Below, in pieces: positions 9,981 through 22,912 of a stretch of 64,000 nt of DNA. Origin of the DNA: Chlorops oryzae (Eukaryota; Arthropoda; Insecta; Diptera; Chloropidae); NCBI GenBank assembly GCA_020466095.1, contig CM035807.1, positions 24,828,129 through 24,892,128 on the forward strand, given 5' to 3'. Below the pieces are notes generated by a model. It did not search any database, had not been told where the DNA came from, and saw only the letters and a program-made list of their open reading frames with translations. The stretch's first letter is position 1; every line of letters starts with the position of its first letter. The translations under genes and the position numbers were made by a program.

Positions 9981-12900
9981 ATGGCGACGTTGGAGAAACC
10001 GAAAAAAGAGGTTAGTTCTATGCATTGATGCAGAGAATTTCAAATCAAATAAAATATATGTTATAGAAAAATAAGAAATCAAAAGCCAGGACAAAAAATG
10101 AAGTTTTCGGGGAAGTACACGAAGAAGACGAAGTTGAAATTGATGATTCGGCAACAACAACTACAACGAGTAGCGCTGAAAACGTAAGAAATCAAGATAT
10201 AGAGCAACTCGAAGTTATAGAAACGAAAAACGCTGATAAGAAGAATGTTTCAAACGAAGCTGTAGATAAATGTGAAGCGATTGGAACAGCCGAGAAGGGT
10301 AAAAGTCTGAGCTTAGAGAATGTTGATAAAGACCGAGACAATATTTCACTTGAAAGAAGAAATTGCTCTGGCAGAGGACAGCACATCTGATAAAAATGGT
10401 TCGTCTGAATTAAGAGTTTGGACAGAAAGCTTCGAACCGAGGCAAGTGCCAACTGCACCTTCTGCTGATGTTGCGGGCGTTTCGCCACTAACAGCGGCAG
10501 TTTTCACAAGACCAATTGTACAATATCCTTCTCTAACACAAATGTCGTTCGTCGAGACGATTCCAACAGTTTCCTATCAGTCTGTTAAATCGCAATCACC
10601 TGGATTAAGTCAACAAAGCCAACTGAAGCCGTACACAGCGGAGCAATTGAAGCAAATTTATGATTGCCGTGAACTTGAGCTCGTTAAACAATTTGAATTG
10701 GAATTTCTTATGAATTCGCTGTTGGAATCCAAGAAACTGATCCGTTATATTCTGCATTGCTGGAATACTTCAATCTACAAAGTAAAATGAACATTTACCT
10801 GGAGGATATTGAAAAACTACGAAAACAATTTAATGAGGCTGAGAAAATAATTTGGAGTAAAACGCCAGTTACCAAGGAATTCAGCAATAAATGCGCCGAT
10901 AAAATATTGGTTAAAGAAAGAGTCAAATATGAGTGAGTTCCTTCTTTGCTTCTTATGGTTATTGCTTTCAATGATTTTCATCTTTTCTTTCTAATGCAGA
11001 GTTATGACATTTAATCAGAAGAACCTTGAAATAACATCAACAGTATTAAAGCGTCTCTTTGACATGGTATGCTTTACGTATACATCCAATCGAATTGCAG
11101 CACAAGTAACCAAAGTGAAGGTAAATATACGAATTTGGATTAAAATTTATTTTTATGTATCTACGGTTAGATATCTCATAGATCGATGGAATGATTAATG
11201 AGGTAATATCCTATCCGCTTGTAGCAGATTTTCGGCAAAATGCTTCAATTGAATTACAAAAAAATATTGATCACGACACGTTGCCTTGCATGGCGCATCT
11301 TCGTCGCGCAATATCCATTCTATTTAGTTTTGTACGAAGAATAAGCCCGAATGCTGTAAGTTTTACTACTTCTTGCACATAAGTTTCTATTATTATTCAA
11401 AAATTTTCTTTAGACTTTCGATTCAAACCTTAAAGAGTGGCTAAGCAAACTTGTATCGCTGCATTTGCTATTGGCTACAAAAGAAGATCATTGGTTTTTA
11501 CTCTTTAATATACTACGATGTCCAAGCGGCTTAAGCTGGGCTGCGAAATTCGTACAAGTTCCATGTACTCATAAAGAAGTCAAAACTAATGAAGTAAACA
11601 ATCATGTTAATGCACTTCCATTGCCTTTGGATTCAGCTGAAATAAGTAATTGTATAGCAGTGCTGCAAATACTCTTATTCCCAATCAAAAAACGTAGCGA
11701 ATACTTGAAAGCGTTTGCACAGGTTTGTTAGGAGTTTGCATTTGAAAGTTATAAATTAAAAAAAAAAAAACCATAATCAATTTTGTTAGGAAATATCGGA
11801 TTGTAAAAAGGAGGAGCGCTGGATAGTTGTCGACTCGGACGGCGAAGATAGCCACACTCCTAGTGGAGACTGTGTTGGTCTTAAAGAAAGCGATTTAATT
11901 TCATTTTTGAACCAAATACCGTTTGAACGCTTATTCTGGTAAGTTTAAAAAATTCGCTTTTAGTTACGCTCATGAAAAAATTTGTTAATTTGAATTATTC
12001 CCCCTTATTACGAACGCCGAAGTCGACGACGACTCTATTTTTAAAGTCGTCATTATTGATGCCGCCTAAATAAAATCAGTATATTTTTATTAAAAGCGTC
12101 ATTGTCATTGGAAGCTCTTTAAATTAAGTTACTTGAAGGAAAGATTTTTGTCTCGAAGCGTACAATAACAACGGTTAAAAATTAGAGCGGAAGACGACTT
12201 CAAATTTCGTAATATAGTAAAGGGAATTGTAATTATTTCCTAAAATTTTTTGATAAATTTTCAATGTGCGGTTGATTTGTTAAGGCTTCGGAAGAAAAAC
12301 ATTTTTTCTTTTAAATATTTATAGAATTATATCGAAAAATAATTTACGATTTCCATAACTGTTTTAACTCATTGTTTAAGGTTTTTTAGACAATTTCACA
12401 AATATTTTTAATTTAACCTGCTTTTGAAAATATAAGTGAACTTATAAGGTTTGGATTAAGAAATAAAATTGTTTTACAATTGCAGCTCTGCGTTGGCAAT
12501 TGAGAAATATTTAGAGGACTACATTATCGAAGCGGATCTGATATCTTGCAATCAAATGCTGAAAGTAGTATCATTCTCTTCGAAATTAATTGATATATTT
12601 GGTGAAGGTATGCTTACTTACAACACCGAACGGTATAAACAATTTGCCAAGCGCATTGGTCGTTTGGTGCGACATACACTGCAATACTTGTTTGATTATC
12701 ATGCACTTTTCATGTAAGTTCGATCGAAATGAGTTTCCATCCCTTAATTAGTTGTAGTAATTTTGAAAATCTAGAAGCAACAAGCTTTCCAAAGACCCAG
12801 TGACATGTGAACGAATCACTGTAGAGCTCAATGCACTTCTTATAAAAGCTTGTAGCTATATTTATCGTACACGAAATCTTGGGACTTGGCTATATATTTC

Positions 12901-15900
12901 TTCATTGCCATTTGGAGCTTTGTATGTACAAACTGTATGGCAACTGTTTTACTACTTGAATGTTGGTTTCCCCACTGAGTTTCCAGTGCCGCAAGAAGGT
13001 ATTTTTTTTTTTATTGAAGAATTTTTCTTTTGAAACTGATCAATTATGCATGCTATTTAGATCATATTAAAGAGCTCAATGCCGCAGACTTTTGGACAAA
13101 ATTCAATGTTGCTAATGCAGATGTTGCTGCTGAGGATATGTATTATTTGCTGCAAGCTTTCTTCGAAATGGCAAATGGACGTGAGCGAGTCAAAGACTGG
13201 GAGCTTATTAAATTCATATACCTTCATATATTTAATGTGAGCATTTATATAATATCTATTTCAAAGACTTCTTACCAATGCTTTATTATTAGATCGGATT
13301 TTTAAATCAACCAACCCGTGATATTTGTTATAAAACCTGCCGTGACCTGTTGTTAAACCTTACACTAGTCTATGAGGATTTGTTGTCGTCTCTCTTATTG
13401 CAATTAAAAATACGTTTCAAGGAAATAGAGAATGCGCCATATTTATTTAAAATGTTACCACTTGAAAATTGGAAACCAGGCATAGAAAATTTCGAAATAC
13501 TTTCGAATTGGTTGCTTCATTATGATTACCGTACATCGGAGAATATCACCGCTCGGGTTATTATAAGTCATCTGAATTGGGGCTTCGATAGCGATGGACG
13601 TTTGTTTTTACCACATAATATACATATACGCATGGCGTGTCTCATAAGCGAAGCTTTAAGCAAACATGCACCTGAAACCATTGGAGTTTCTACAATTACA
13701 GAGAGTGTACGTCAAGTTTCGAATTTCATCGATTTCTCTCAATCGACAAAAGAAAACTTTTCGACATGGTGTTGGAGCATGACATCTTTGCTACGTCTCC
13801 ATATAATGGATCAAAGTAAAGAAGCACGCAAGAAAACTCTGGTGAATCCCTCTGAGTCATTGCTTTTTGTACCTGAATTGGAACGTATTGATACAATATT
13901 TCAAGGTGTAACAGAAAACCGACCCTTAGCAATTTATGTTGCCCTACTTGTTAGTTTGCACGGACATTCAATTCCATTAATATGTCAGAGGGGCTTCGAG
14001 CTGATGAAACTTCTCTTAAATGATTATAGGCATGCTTCTGTCATACGAGCTTTAGAAGTTATTATGCCATTATTCATTCAATCCCCTGATACTCTGGCGA
14101 ATTGTGAAAAGTAAGTTTAAATTGGAAGATGCTCTGCATATCATTATAATTTTTTGTTTAATTTTCTGTCCTAGCTTTAAAACAGTAATGATGAATTTAT
14201 TTAACGCCGATAAGACTTACTTGAAAATGGCTAAAGATGTTATTTGCTCAAATTCAGTTGGTATTGTGTTGGAAATGCTAGATAATATGATGCATCATCA
14301 AATAACATCATACACTGAGTGAGTATTTAAAGATATGTATTCGAAACCTTTAAAATGAATAACAGAAACATCCATCTTATACCGATACACATATGGATAT
14401 TTCAAAAACAGATGCGGATGCAGATATATTGGCCCTAGTCATATATATTTAATAGCTAAATTTTTATATAAAAAAAAAATCTTATAACCAAATCGAATAA
14501 AAATTTAAACAAAAATGTCTTTTCAGATATGGCTTTTCTAGTCCAAAAAACCTAATCCAAATTTGGTTGCAATGTCTAACATCTTTACCGAATTGGCAAA
14601 ATACGAATGTGACTTATTTATTAGAAAAATTGTTGCGTATTTCCTATCAATTTCCTGATGCTCGAGTTCTATCATTCGAATTCTTCTACAACTATTATAA
14701 AGTATGTCGTAAATTATTGGATTTATATTTTCACCAAAAACGAAATACCTTTTTTACAACAGGACTCTAACGAATGGAAGAGCTCAAATATGGCCTCAAG
14801 CATAATGAATTTTTTTGGGAGCAACCAATCCCGTATACCAACTCTGTCACCATTCCAACCGTGGCTGTCTTTGTTGCTCTTGGAAGTAGAATTCAAACTG
14901 CAGGATTCAAGTTTTTGGTCCGAATTTCTAAGACAACTAACCGTACAAAGTAATAAAATGAACTTGGATGCCATTTTGAAGGTTCGTAAAAAAAAGTTAT
15001 TTAAAAAAGTAAATTTAAAAAGAACAATTTACTGAAAAATAATACATATAAAGCAAAAAAAAAAAAAAGAAATGACCTCTGTCGAAATGTTGCTAAATAT
15101 ACTAAATATAAACCTTTTATCTACACCTACGTAAAACTTTTATTATTTTAGAAAACCGCCGGAGTCGTGCAAATGTCTCACTTTCCCGCCAATATGCTTG
15201 TTATATACAAATATGCGAATCTAATTGCAAACATGGATATCAATGAACCATTGTTTCCCATTTTTAACCAAAAATTTTTTGAGCTTTATTTGAGTCGTGT
15301 TCCACTCCATTTCGATGAAGAAAGGTGAATGAATAATAATTTCTTTATTTTTATATTTCACTATCTATAAATTCGATTGAAGTATAAAAGTAAAACGTTA
15401 ATGTTTTGCAGCTATCAAAATACTTGCGGAGTTTCCGATAAATTTTACGAGCATAATGTTCCATTAATGAAAAAAATTAAAACGAATTTAAAAGCCGCTG
15501 AAACGCTTTATAAGAACGAGTCCGTTAAATGTGCTCAAGATGAAGGGATGAGCTACTTCTATAGAAATAATGCAAAGTAAGTATTTCAGTTGGTCTTCGT
15601 GTGTCTGTCTATATACCAGTTTGAATTGAATTACACAATATATCTAAATGGCCTATGACTATGCGAAAAAAATTGACTACAAATTAAACTTAACTTAGAA
15701 ATGAAAAAATTTTTCGATCAAATTATTATTTTATAAGAAAATTCTTATTTCAGAATAATGAACGCGTATGCACTTTGGCTTGAAGAGACAACAATAAATA
15801 AATTTTCCAAAGATACAATCAATTTCCCACCACAATATTGCAACGAAAAGCTACGCGAGATTTTCCAAGGTAACACGGTAAGTCTCTTGCATGAGAAGAA

Positions 15901-18900
15901 ATGAATATATGTATATATCACATAAATTCACCTAACGTTAAATCATCTAAAATTACGCCTATAGACCCATTGGACAGAATTCATATATCTGCCGGCAATA
16001 CGTAAAGTTCAAGCATATCAAGCTGAGCAATGGGCGCGTAAATATTTTCGTCTTAAATCAATAAAAAATTTAAGAAATCCTGTAGAAGTGAAAGACAAAA
16101 AAACGCCAATGGAACGTATTAAAATACATTTACGGTCTTATGATAAATGCCTGGAACCGCCAAAATATATAAAACCAAATGTTTCAGTACAGAAAGACAT
16201 CAACAAAGAGACATCCAAAGAATTAAAAGAAGAATTAAAAACGCTCTGCAACTTCGCTAAGTGAGTTGATCGCTGAGAAAATTTTGTTTTTCAAGAAATT
16301 TTTTTTAATAATTCTCTGCATTTATATTTTCAGATTTTTTCAATTTCAGACCAACAAACTGAATGCATTAAATAACAATTTTAAGGACGCTATGCCGGTG
16401 CTTTACAAAATGAGAGAAATTCAAAAAGTAATAGACAAACGTTGCAGTCAAAGTTGCCAGTTTCCAGCAAGGATTAAAATCATTGAAGAAATCATAATCA
16501 CAAATGAAAATATACGAGTTCTTTTACAAAAATTTCACGAACAGCATGATGAAGTAATTAATGAAATGATTAACCAAAAAATTGATTCTTTTGCGTATTG
16601 CATATATCAAATCGGTTGCACAGTTAGGTAAGTTTGATTTATTTCCACTTGTAAAGTAGCTTAAATCCTCCAATCAAAATTCATTGCAGAACATTGATAA
16701 CCTCGCAAATTGCATCGAAATCTATCGAATCTGTGATAAAATCAACGGGTGTACAATTTTTTTACCATATCATTGAGAATTTGAATGATACAACAATGAA
16801 ATTTCCACCAACAAATGATTGTCTTACTCAACTCTTACATGAACTAAGCGTATGTAATTAATTAATTAATTCAAAAATACTTCAAAATCTATGTTATATT
16901 TTAATTTTAGATTTTTATACAAGATAATCAAGAGGAACAGGGTCGTACCATACTAGACATTGCGCTTAAACGTCCTGAGCTTATTAAAATTCTTTCGAAC
17001 GCTTTTGTTCCTTTCCGGACACGACCAGAATATTTCATCAAAATGTACAAATTTCTTATTGAATCGCATTTGAAACGCTGTGATAAAAATATTCTTTTCG
17101 TTTTATTCTCAAAGGTAAATGCGTATATTTTTATTTTATACTTTCCCATATGATTTCCTGTTTGATTTCATTTCAGTTTGATTTAGACACCTGGCTTTTG
17201 AATTCTCAACCAAAACTATTCGAAATCGAAAGACTATTAGAATTAGTTCTGCAAGGGCTGGAATCATGGTCCCAACCAGATTCGTCCCTCCTGCAAGATC
17301 AATTTAGACGTCATTTGGTGCATATATTCAATTACAATTTCCCTGAGCATTATGGCGAAGTACTACAGAAAGTTTTGAAGCGTATATCAGATCAAAAACT
17401 TATGCCGAATGTTTTGCTTGATCTATTGAATGCATTGCTCGCACGTTCTAATTGTGGAAGTTTCGATTTAAATACAACAGAAGAACAAATACAAACGATT
17501 TCAAAGGACTTCGCGCGTGCACAAAAGTTATTCAACTTCAAAGCAGCCAATGATACGATATTACTCTTCGGGCGTCATTTTCAAACGGAACGCTTAAATC
17601 ACGGATTACATGGACTCTATCCCAAGCATAAGGATTACTGTAAGCCTCTATCTATGTGGTTTTCATGCTTTGGTCATATGCTCTGTGATACTGCGATTTG
17701 TACCTATCAAAACTTATTGGCTGATCAATGTAAGTTTATTCAAAATTAGAAACTTCTTTTGTATATATATATTTTTTTTTTAATTTGTAATTTTTATACT
17801 CCTAGTGAGCGATCTTATGTTCAGTTCACTCATTGACATGTATGCGCCATGGTTGATAGTTTACACTGAAGAAACAATGCAGCAGCATGCCCCTTCCAAA
17901 TGGATACGTCAGCTAACTGGAAATCTTCAAATGTTATTACCTTGGAGTGCGCAACATGCAAACACATGCAAAATCATTATTAAATCTTTTATAAGCACGC
18001 TTCGCTTCATCTTGGAACACTTGCCATGTGAGGACGATTTCTGGTTTTAATGAACTGTTTGTTTCAATTAAATTTTTCCATAGCCTCTTATCAAATTTTG
18101 GCCCATACGTTTGGTTGGTATATTCATCATTTTACCATACCTAATTTAGAATCGAGTTTGTATGCTCCAATACATGAGGGACTAGCTACTTTACCATGGG
18201 AATCATTTAGGCCACATCCGAATAATATCGAAAGGCTGCATGACTGCTTGCAACGGGTTTGTTTAAAATGTATTTAATTTTATTACTTCTAAATATAAAA
18301 ATATCCATGTATTCCAGTTCGTTCCTGAAGCGCATTCCATGTTGGGTCACATATTCATACGAATAGATTGGAATGCCTGGTTCGCACAAACTTACCTTCT
18401 CTTAACTCTCAAGCACAAGTGCAGACGGTATCTCGACTCTTTACTGTTTTCGTTAAAATTGCGTTTGAACCCAGCGTACACGTACAAGCGAATACAAGCA
18501 AAATTCTTGAAGATGCTTTAAACTTTAATTGGTGTTTGGTGGAGTATGAAGAACTAGACGCATTACTAAAGTGGTTTTCGAGTGCTGTAGAACCTTCGAT
18601 AATATTGAAAATTCCAAATGAAAATAATGATATCGATCTTGCGGTTTTAAAGTAAGTTCAAAGAAAAACCATTTGAAAATAGCAGTCCAATAATAATAGT
18701 GAATTACTTTGAATAATAATTGCAGTTTATTACGTTACTCATGTTGTATGATGAGCGAACGTTCGCAGGCAATTCCTAACTTCCATGACTATGCTAAACG
18801 GGTTCTTTACACGCGGACCTTCATTTGCTTATTGCGCAGTTGTGCAACAAAGAATCAAAAACTCTTGGCAACTAAAGATGGCAGAAAGTTTTTCAATGCT

Positions 18901-20411
18901 GCTTTTGCAGAACTCTTAAACGACATGGACTCTGCGGTGAATGTGTTTGAGTTTTCGTCGAGGCAATTGATACAAAAACAGCGTGAAGCATTAAACATGA
19001 TTATGGAAATCATAATGCCGATGGAAACGCAAAGTCAAGAAGTTTCAAAGTATTCGAAAATTTTCTTTACTCAATTTTTGTTCTTTATCATTTAAATATG
19101 AACTTTTCAGTTTCCAAATTGAGACCATGATCGAATGGCAAGAGAAAACTCAAGCGGGAAATTTGCTTACTACAGCCATGCTAACTGCCATCGGAAATAT
19201 GCGTTCCTTCATAGCTGCGATCTATAAACTCCTGGAAGCCACTTTAATTAGCTACTTTCGTATATCTGAGCAAACACAGGATTATCATCGGCCTTCATGG
19301 TTAGAAGCATGTCGTCTGATGAAGCTTTCGTTAGACAAATTGGAATTCATGCCCATACTAAGTGGTCCATATTATTTGAGTTTGCATATTTTCTTACTGT
19401 ACAGACTGGATAGAATCGAAAATAGTGGTGATCAAATAACTTTTCTGCAAGACAACATACAGCTGACTGAAAATTTTAAAACCAAGTAATTAATTTATTA
19501 GGATATCAGCTTTTCAACAGCATGACAAATAATAATAAATATTTTTATTTCCCTCCCTTTTTTAACAGTCCTCAAACGGAGGTTCATTTGGCTATAGTTT
19601 GGGGCATTATTGTGGCACGTGGCTGTAAAGTTTTATCAACATCTGAACATGCCAAAAAGCCGCTGCTTATGTTCGCACGTAGCTTGTATGTGATCGCTTC
19701 GCAAAACGAAAGTTGGGGCGAGGGTCTGCTTGGCGCGATCGGTTTGCGACGTGACAGCATAACAAATAAGTATAGCAAAACACATTTAAAATAATGAAAA
19801 CATTGCTTTCAATTTGCGTTTCATTTCTTTTTTCTTCTTAGACGAAAAGTGCTAGCACGTTGTTTGGCCTGTGTTTTATTTTCTATCGTGTCCGACACCA
19901 GGTGAGTAATCGCTTCAAATATAATGTAGTATAAATATACAGTATCCCGTCATTTACCTTAAATTTTCATACAAGAAGCCCCGCGTATAAGCACTATTTT
20001 TCATGCATTTTGCGCGGTGCTTATATCCGGAGAATACTGCATATATAATAAATACATTGTATTTGTATGACGTGATGAAGTACGAATTTTCACGAAGATC
20101 ACTTCGGAACACCAGACTAAATAAAACTATTCACCCATATTTCTGATACACTCGATATTTTCAGAGAATCAAATCAACAACCGAATCAGGAGTTTCTTAA
20201 TTCAATGCAAGAGCTCACATCCCTTTCGACCAATAAAAAGTACAACGATTTGAAACCTTTAATCGTCAAGGCTGAGACTATCATCAACGAAAATAAATTT
20301 CCAAGCTTATGCGATGTCCCACATTTAGTTTGTCGATTGATTGCTTTATTCTATGATGACAATCTACTAACAACAATACCAGAAGTATGGATATTCGATT
20401 TTAAGTTGTAA
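9981..20411 (+). CDS. EPG5: Ectopic P granules protein 5 homologue (about 29 exons, with apparent frame breaks)
   Basis: EPG5 is a large Rab7 effector that tethers autophagosomes to late endosomes and lysosomes. Exons start at 9981, 10067, 11000, about 11228, 11414, 11790, 12486, 12775, 13061, 13293, 14175, 14527, 14763, 15152, 15412, 15754, 15965, 16334, 16690, 16911, 17177, 17806, 18084, about 18319, 18726, 19111, 19569, 19842 and 20165; the stop is 20409-20411. Family segments include ILRCPSGLSWAAKFVQ, RYKQFAKRIGRLVRHTLQYL, LGTWLYISSLPFGALYVQ, VPEAHSMLGHIFIRIDW and WGEGLLGAIGLRRDSITN. The N-terminus is low-complexity and acidic, as in the family. The junction 18027/18084 (donor GTGAGG) keeps frame. 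Frame is lost at about 10180-10370 (a 134-nt intron GTAAGA..CTTAG would repair this), 10729-10736, the 11120/11228 junction and 18385-18392. Surrounding exons are well conserved, so assembly indels are likelier than pseudogenisation. Confidence 0.93.
12002..12234. mobile_element. MITE-like element in an EPG5 intron
   Basis: CCCTTATTACGAA near 12002, followed by GAAGTCG, is mirrored with gaps by GACTTCAAATTTCGTAATATAGTAAAGGG (12203-12234). It accounts for much of the unusually long 547-nt intron 11939-12485. The repeats are imperfect, so confidence is limited. Confidence 0.35.
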
Positions 20412-20750
20412 AAGTGTTTGTTTCCTATATTTTATGCTCGTTTATATGATTTTACTTGCAATGAGATTGTCTTATTGTCTTCCACATATTTTTATGAATG
20501 GTCTTTGTAGTCGGTGCCTTTTAAAAAATTATTACTTCCAATCTATAATCTATAATTTTAAAGTGTCAAGTTCCAAATAGAGGACTTATTTTAGTATGGA
20601 CAACTTTATCTCTTAGAAAAATAATGAAAATGTGAATGTTTCTTTTTTTTTTAAATTTTTTATTGAAATAAAACCAAATACGGTGTAACGAAATATATAT
20701 CAGTTGGAAATAGTTTTATTGTCAAAAAATAAAGGTCATCTCAATTATAG

Positions 20751-20906
20751 AAAATACAAACAAATCAATGGGGCCCATCATACCGCCCCCACCTCTTTGA
20801 CAACAATGCGCCGCCTACATACGCAAGCTCTTATCCCACTCAAATGCATCCTCCTTACACTCTTCATCATCATGCACCACATCCTTCAACTCGTGATCAC
20901 CCATAA
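20751..20906 (+). pseudogene. Possible terminal exon or relic of a secreted Pro/His/Tyr-rich protein gene
   Basis: After the splice-acceptor-like TCTCAATTATAG (20739-20750) a 51-codon frame runs to TAA at 20904. Its product has WGPSYRPHLFDNNAPPTYAS, then PTQMHPPYTLHHHAPHP: Pro, His and Tyr-rich like the secreted proteins at 21052-21435 and 33018-33833. No first exon with a signal peptide is visible between EPG5 and this point. It could be a relic of a lost paralogue, an exon whose first part I cannot find, or chance. Confidence 0.35.
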
Positions 20907-21051
20907 AAAACAAAGCATAATTTAGTTTATTTAATCTTGCATTTAAATATAAATTTTTTTATAGCTATATTATAAATAATATCTTTAAGCAACGCAATCA
21001 AAGTCGGCCTTCGTCTAGCGACGTCGTCACAGAGATTCTGGGATCAAAGGA

Positions 21052-21435
21052 TTACCCCCGATAGTTTTGGTTAGTATATCCGTGCGAGGCATAATCTGGT
21101 GATTGGTAGTCGTAATTGGGATAATTGTGATTGTAATTGTATGGATTGTCATAAGCTCCTTGTTGATTTGGATAATATGCATTCGGTGGATAGTAATATG
21201 GATGAATTGGACGTTGTGGGTATAACGATCCAGGCGGATAATGTGGCTCAGTAGTATAAATCGGCCTCGCTGGATAATGATATCTTGGTGGTGGTTGTTG
21301 CGGTGTTCTATATCCTTGTTCACTATCAATTGCATCCAAAATCACTTCAGCAATTTTATCAAACGTTGGACGTGCCGAAACGAAGTTTTTGGAATACAAA
21401 ATTAAAAAGAATACGAAGAGAAATCTTTTACACAT
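21052..21435 (-). CDS. Small secreted Tyr/Pro-rich protein
   Basis: A single-exon ORF of 127 residues. Residues 1-21 (MCKRFLFVFFLILYSKNFVS) form a clear signal peptide. A short amphipathic segment follows (FDKIAEVILDAIDSE), then a tail dominated by Pro, Tyr, Asn and Gln with repeated YP/PPxY motifs. There are no Cys residues in the mature part. A TATA box (TATAAAA, 21494-21500) and an initiator-like ACAGTCA about 33 bp downstream of it support expression on the minus strand. I do not recognise the family; the composition suits an extracellular matrix, cuticle, eggshell or gland product. It shares its layout with the genes at 27961, 33018 and 36986. Confidence 0.75.
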   Translation of the reverse strand: MCKRFLFVFFLILYSKNFVSARPTFDKIAEVILDAIDSEQGYRTPQQPPPRYHYPARPIYTTEPHYPPGSLYPQRPIHPYYYPPNAYYPNQQGAYDNPYNYNHNYPNYDYQSPDYASHGYTNQNYRG

Positions 21436-21464
21436 TTCCGTTTCGTTTTAGGGTTTCTTCTGTG

Positions 21465-21500
21465 ACTGTTGCGAAAGATCAGAGCGGATCCGGTTTTATA
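21465..21500 (-). promoter_or_regulatory. TATA box and initiator of the secreted Tyr/Pro-rich gene
   Basis: On the minus strand CTATAAAACC (TATA at 21494-21500) is followed about 33 bp downstream by AACAGTCACAG, which contains an insect-type CAGT initiator. The start codon at 21435 lies about 32 bp after that. The spacing is what a TATA/Inr core promoter requires. Confidence 0.6.
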
Positions 21501-21899
21501 GAAAGTATTTTTTTTTTTCCTTTTTTATTCTGGTTTATTTTAGCTCAAGGATTTTTCGAGGGAATACATCAAAATAATGCGATAAGCTCTTATCGCAATA
21601 TTCCTGGCATTGATCTGGGTTTTTCCATCTCATCGTTCTTTGATTGACCTTATCTATTATAAAATTTCAAGAGAAACGCGTCTGACTGCATTCAATAGAA
21701 TATTTTGAGAATCATTTGAGATTTTTTTCCTGCATGTGTGTATGTAGCTCATATCAAGAGGAAGTTGAAAAAGAATTTGTTGAGTTTTTGAAGTCAGCAA
21801 AATGAATTTTTGTAAATTGTCATTTTGGGCATTCGAAATTAAATACCTACAATAAAATATATTGAATTAAAATATTCCCAAGCAAGCGTTTAGATGATT

Positions 21900-22650
21900 T
21901 GCAAGATTAGGTTAGGTTAGGTTGAAGTGGCTCACGATAAAATAAATCCTGTTTTTAACGGCTACAAATAGCACAAAAATGCCGTTTTGATCCACTTTAA
22001 TATGAAAACCCGATTTAGAGAGATGCGGGATTTAGATCCAGCGCGTTAGATTAAGGAAAACAATCAATTTCCTCAGATCGATGCTGGAAATGAAGGTCAG
22101 GTCGTTAAGAAATGCAGCGCCAAGTGTGCCTCCTCCTAGCTAGTGCTGGGCAAGATATAAATTTTCAATTAAAATTTTTTTGATTGAACGCAGAAAACGA
22201 GTGGGGAGAAATGAAGCGCGAGGGAAAAGGTCCTCCGATCCCCTGGGTAGCTACGGGCTGGGGCCCGTCAGACTTATTCCCAGTTGATCGACCGGTGGCG
22301 CCACAAAGCAATTTTGCTTCATGAATGGAATATTGACGGAATCGGCAAACCTTGGTCGAGTTTAGGAGCTGTCCTCCCATCATAAGCACCTCAGCCAGCA
22401 CGAAAACGGATTCTGGGGCCCCCGATCCCCTCGGTAACATTTTCAATTTTAATTCAAGGTATAAATATGATTACACAAAGTATAACCACAATATACCAAG
22501 AATATATTAGATCCTACGGTTACCCTTTCGAATAACCGATAATGTACTGGTAAATATTTGGTTGGGGTCCGCGGGTGCACCAAGCCCGTGAATCATAATA
22601 GATTCCCCCTGCGGGTACTGGGAAGGGAATGCAAGGCGAGCACGAGCTTC
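21900..22650. other. Repeat-derived, GC-rich stretch of unknown origin
   Basis: It begins with a short TTAGGTTAGGTTAGG run (21907-21921), the reverse of a SINE-type tail. From about 22195 to 22440, and again at 22560-22640, composition is markedly GC-richer than the flanks. The minus-strand ORF 22165-22446 crosses this without a recognisable domain. It looks like transposon-derived material, but I cannot assign it. Confidence 0.35.
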
Positions 22651-22651
22651 G

Positions 22652-22868
22652 AACATTTTAAGCTAAGGTCATAACGTTCTTTTTTTTGACGCTTAGAATA
22701 CTGCCCTTTTCTGCCGATAAAAATTTGTGGCCAAAAACTCAGATATAAGAACAAAACATTTTTTTTAAGGATTATTTTTTATCAGCCCTATTCTAATTGA
22801 ATATTCCCCGGAAATGTATATCAATAAGAGATAGAATGGGCCGATATTTGCTTAAAATGTTCGAAATT
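22652..22868. repeat. Short inverted-repeat element
   Basis: CTTCGAACATTTTAAGC (from 22652) is the reverse complement of GCTTAAAATGTTCGAA (22851-22867). The enclosed 180 bp has no ORF. It is probably a small MITE or foldback, with no target duplication seen. Confidence 0.4.
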
Positions 22869-22912
22869 CTTGCTCCCTCTATATTCCCTTTCCAGTCTGT
22901 TTAGATCTGGAG

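Noticed and set aside
18028..18083. Frameshift in EPG5 at LPCEDDFW
   Set aside because: Using the donor GTGAGG at 18028 instead of GTTTTA at 18044 restores the frame, so no indel is needed.
21907..21925. TTAGG-type run that could be telomeric
   Set aside because: Only about three units, and the same words form SINE tails at 1330 and 30140. Flies lack canonical TTAGG telomeres.
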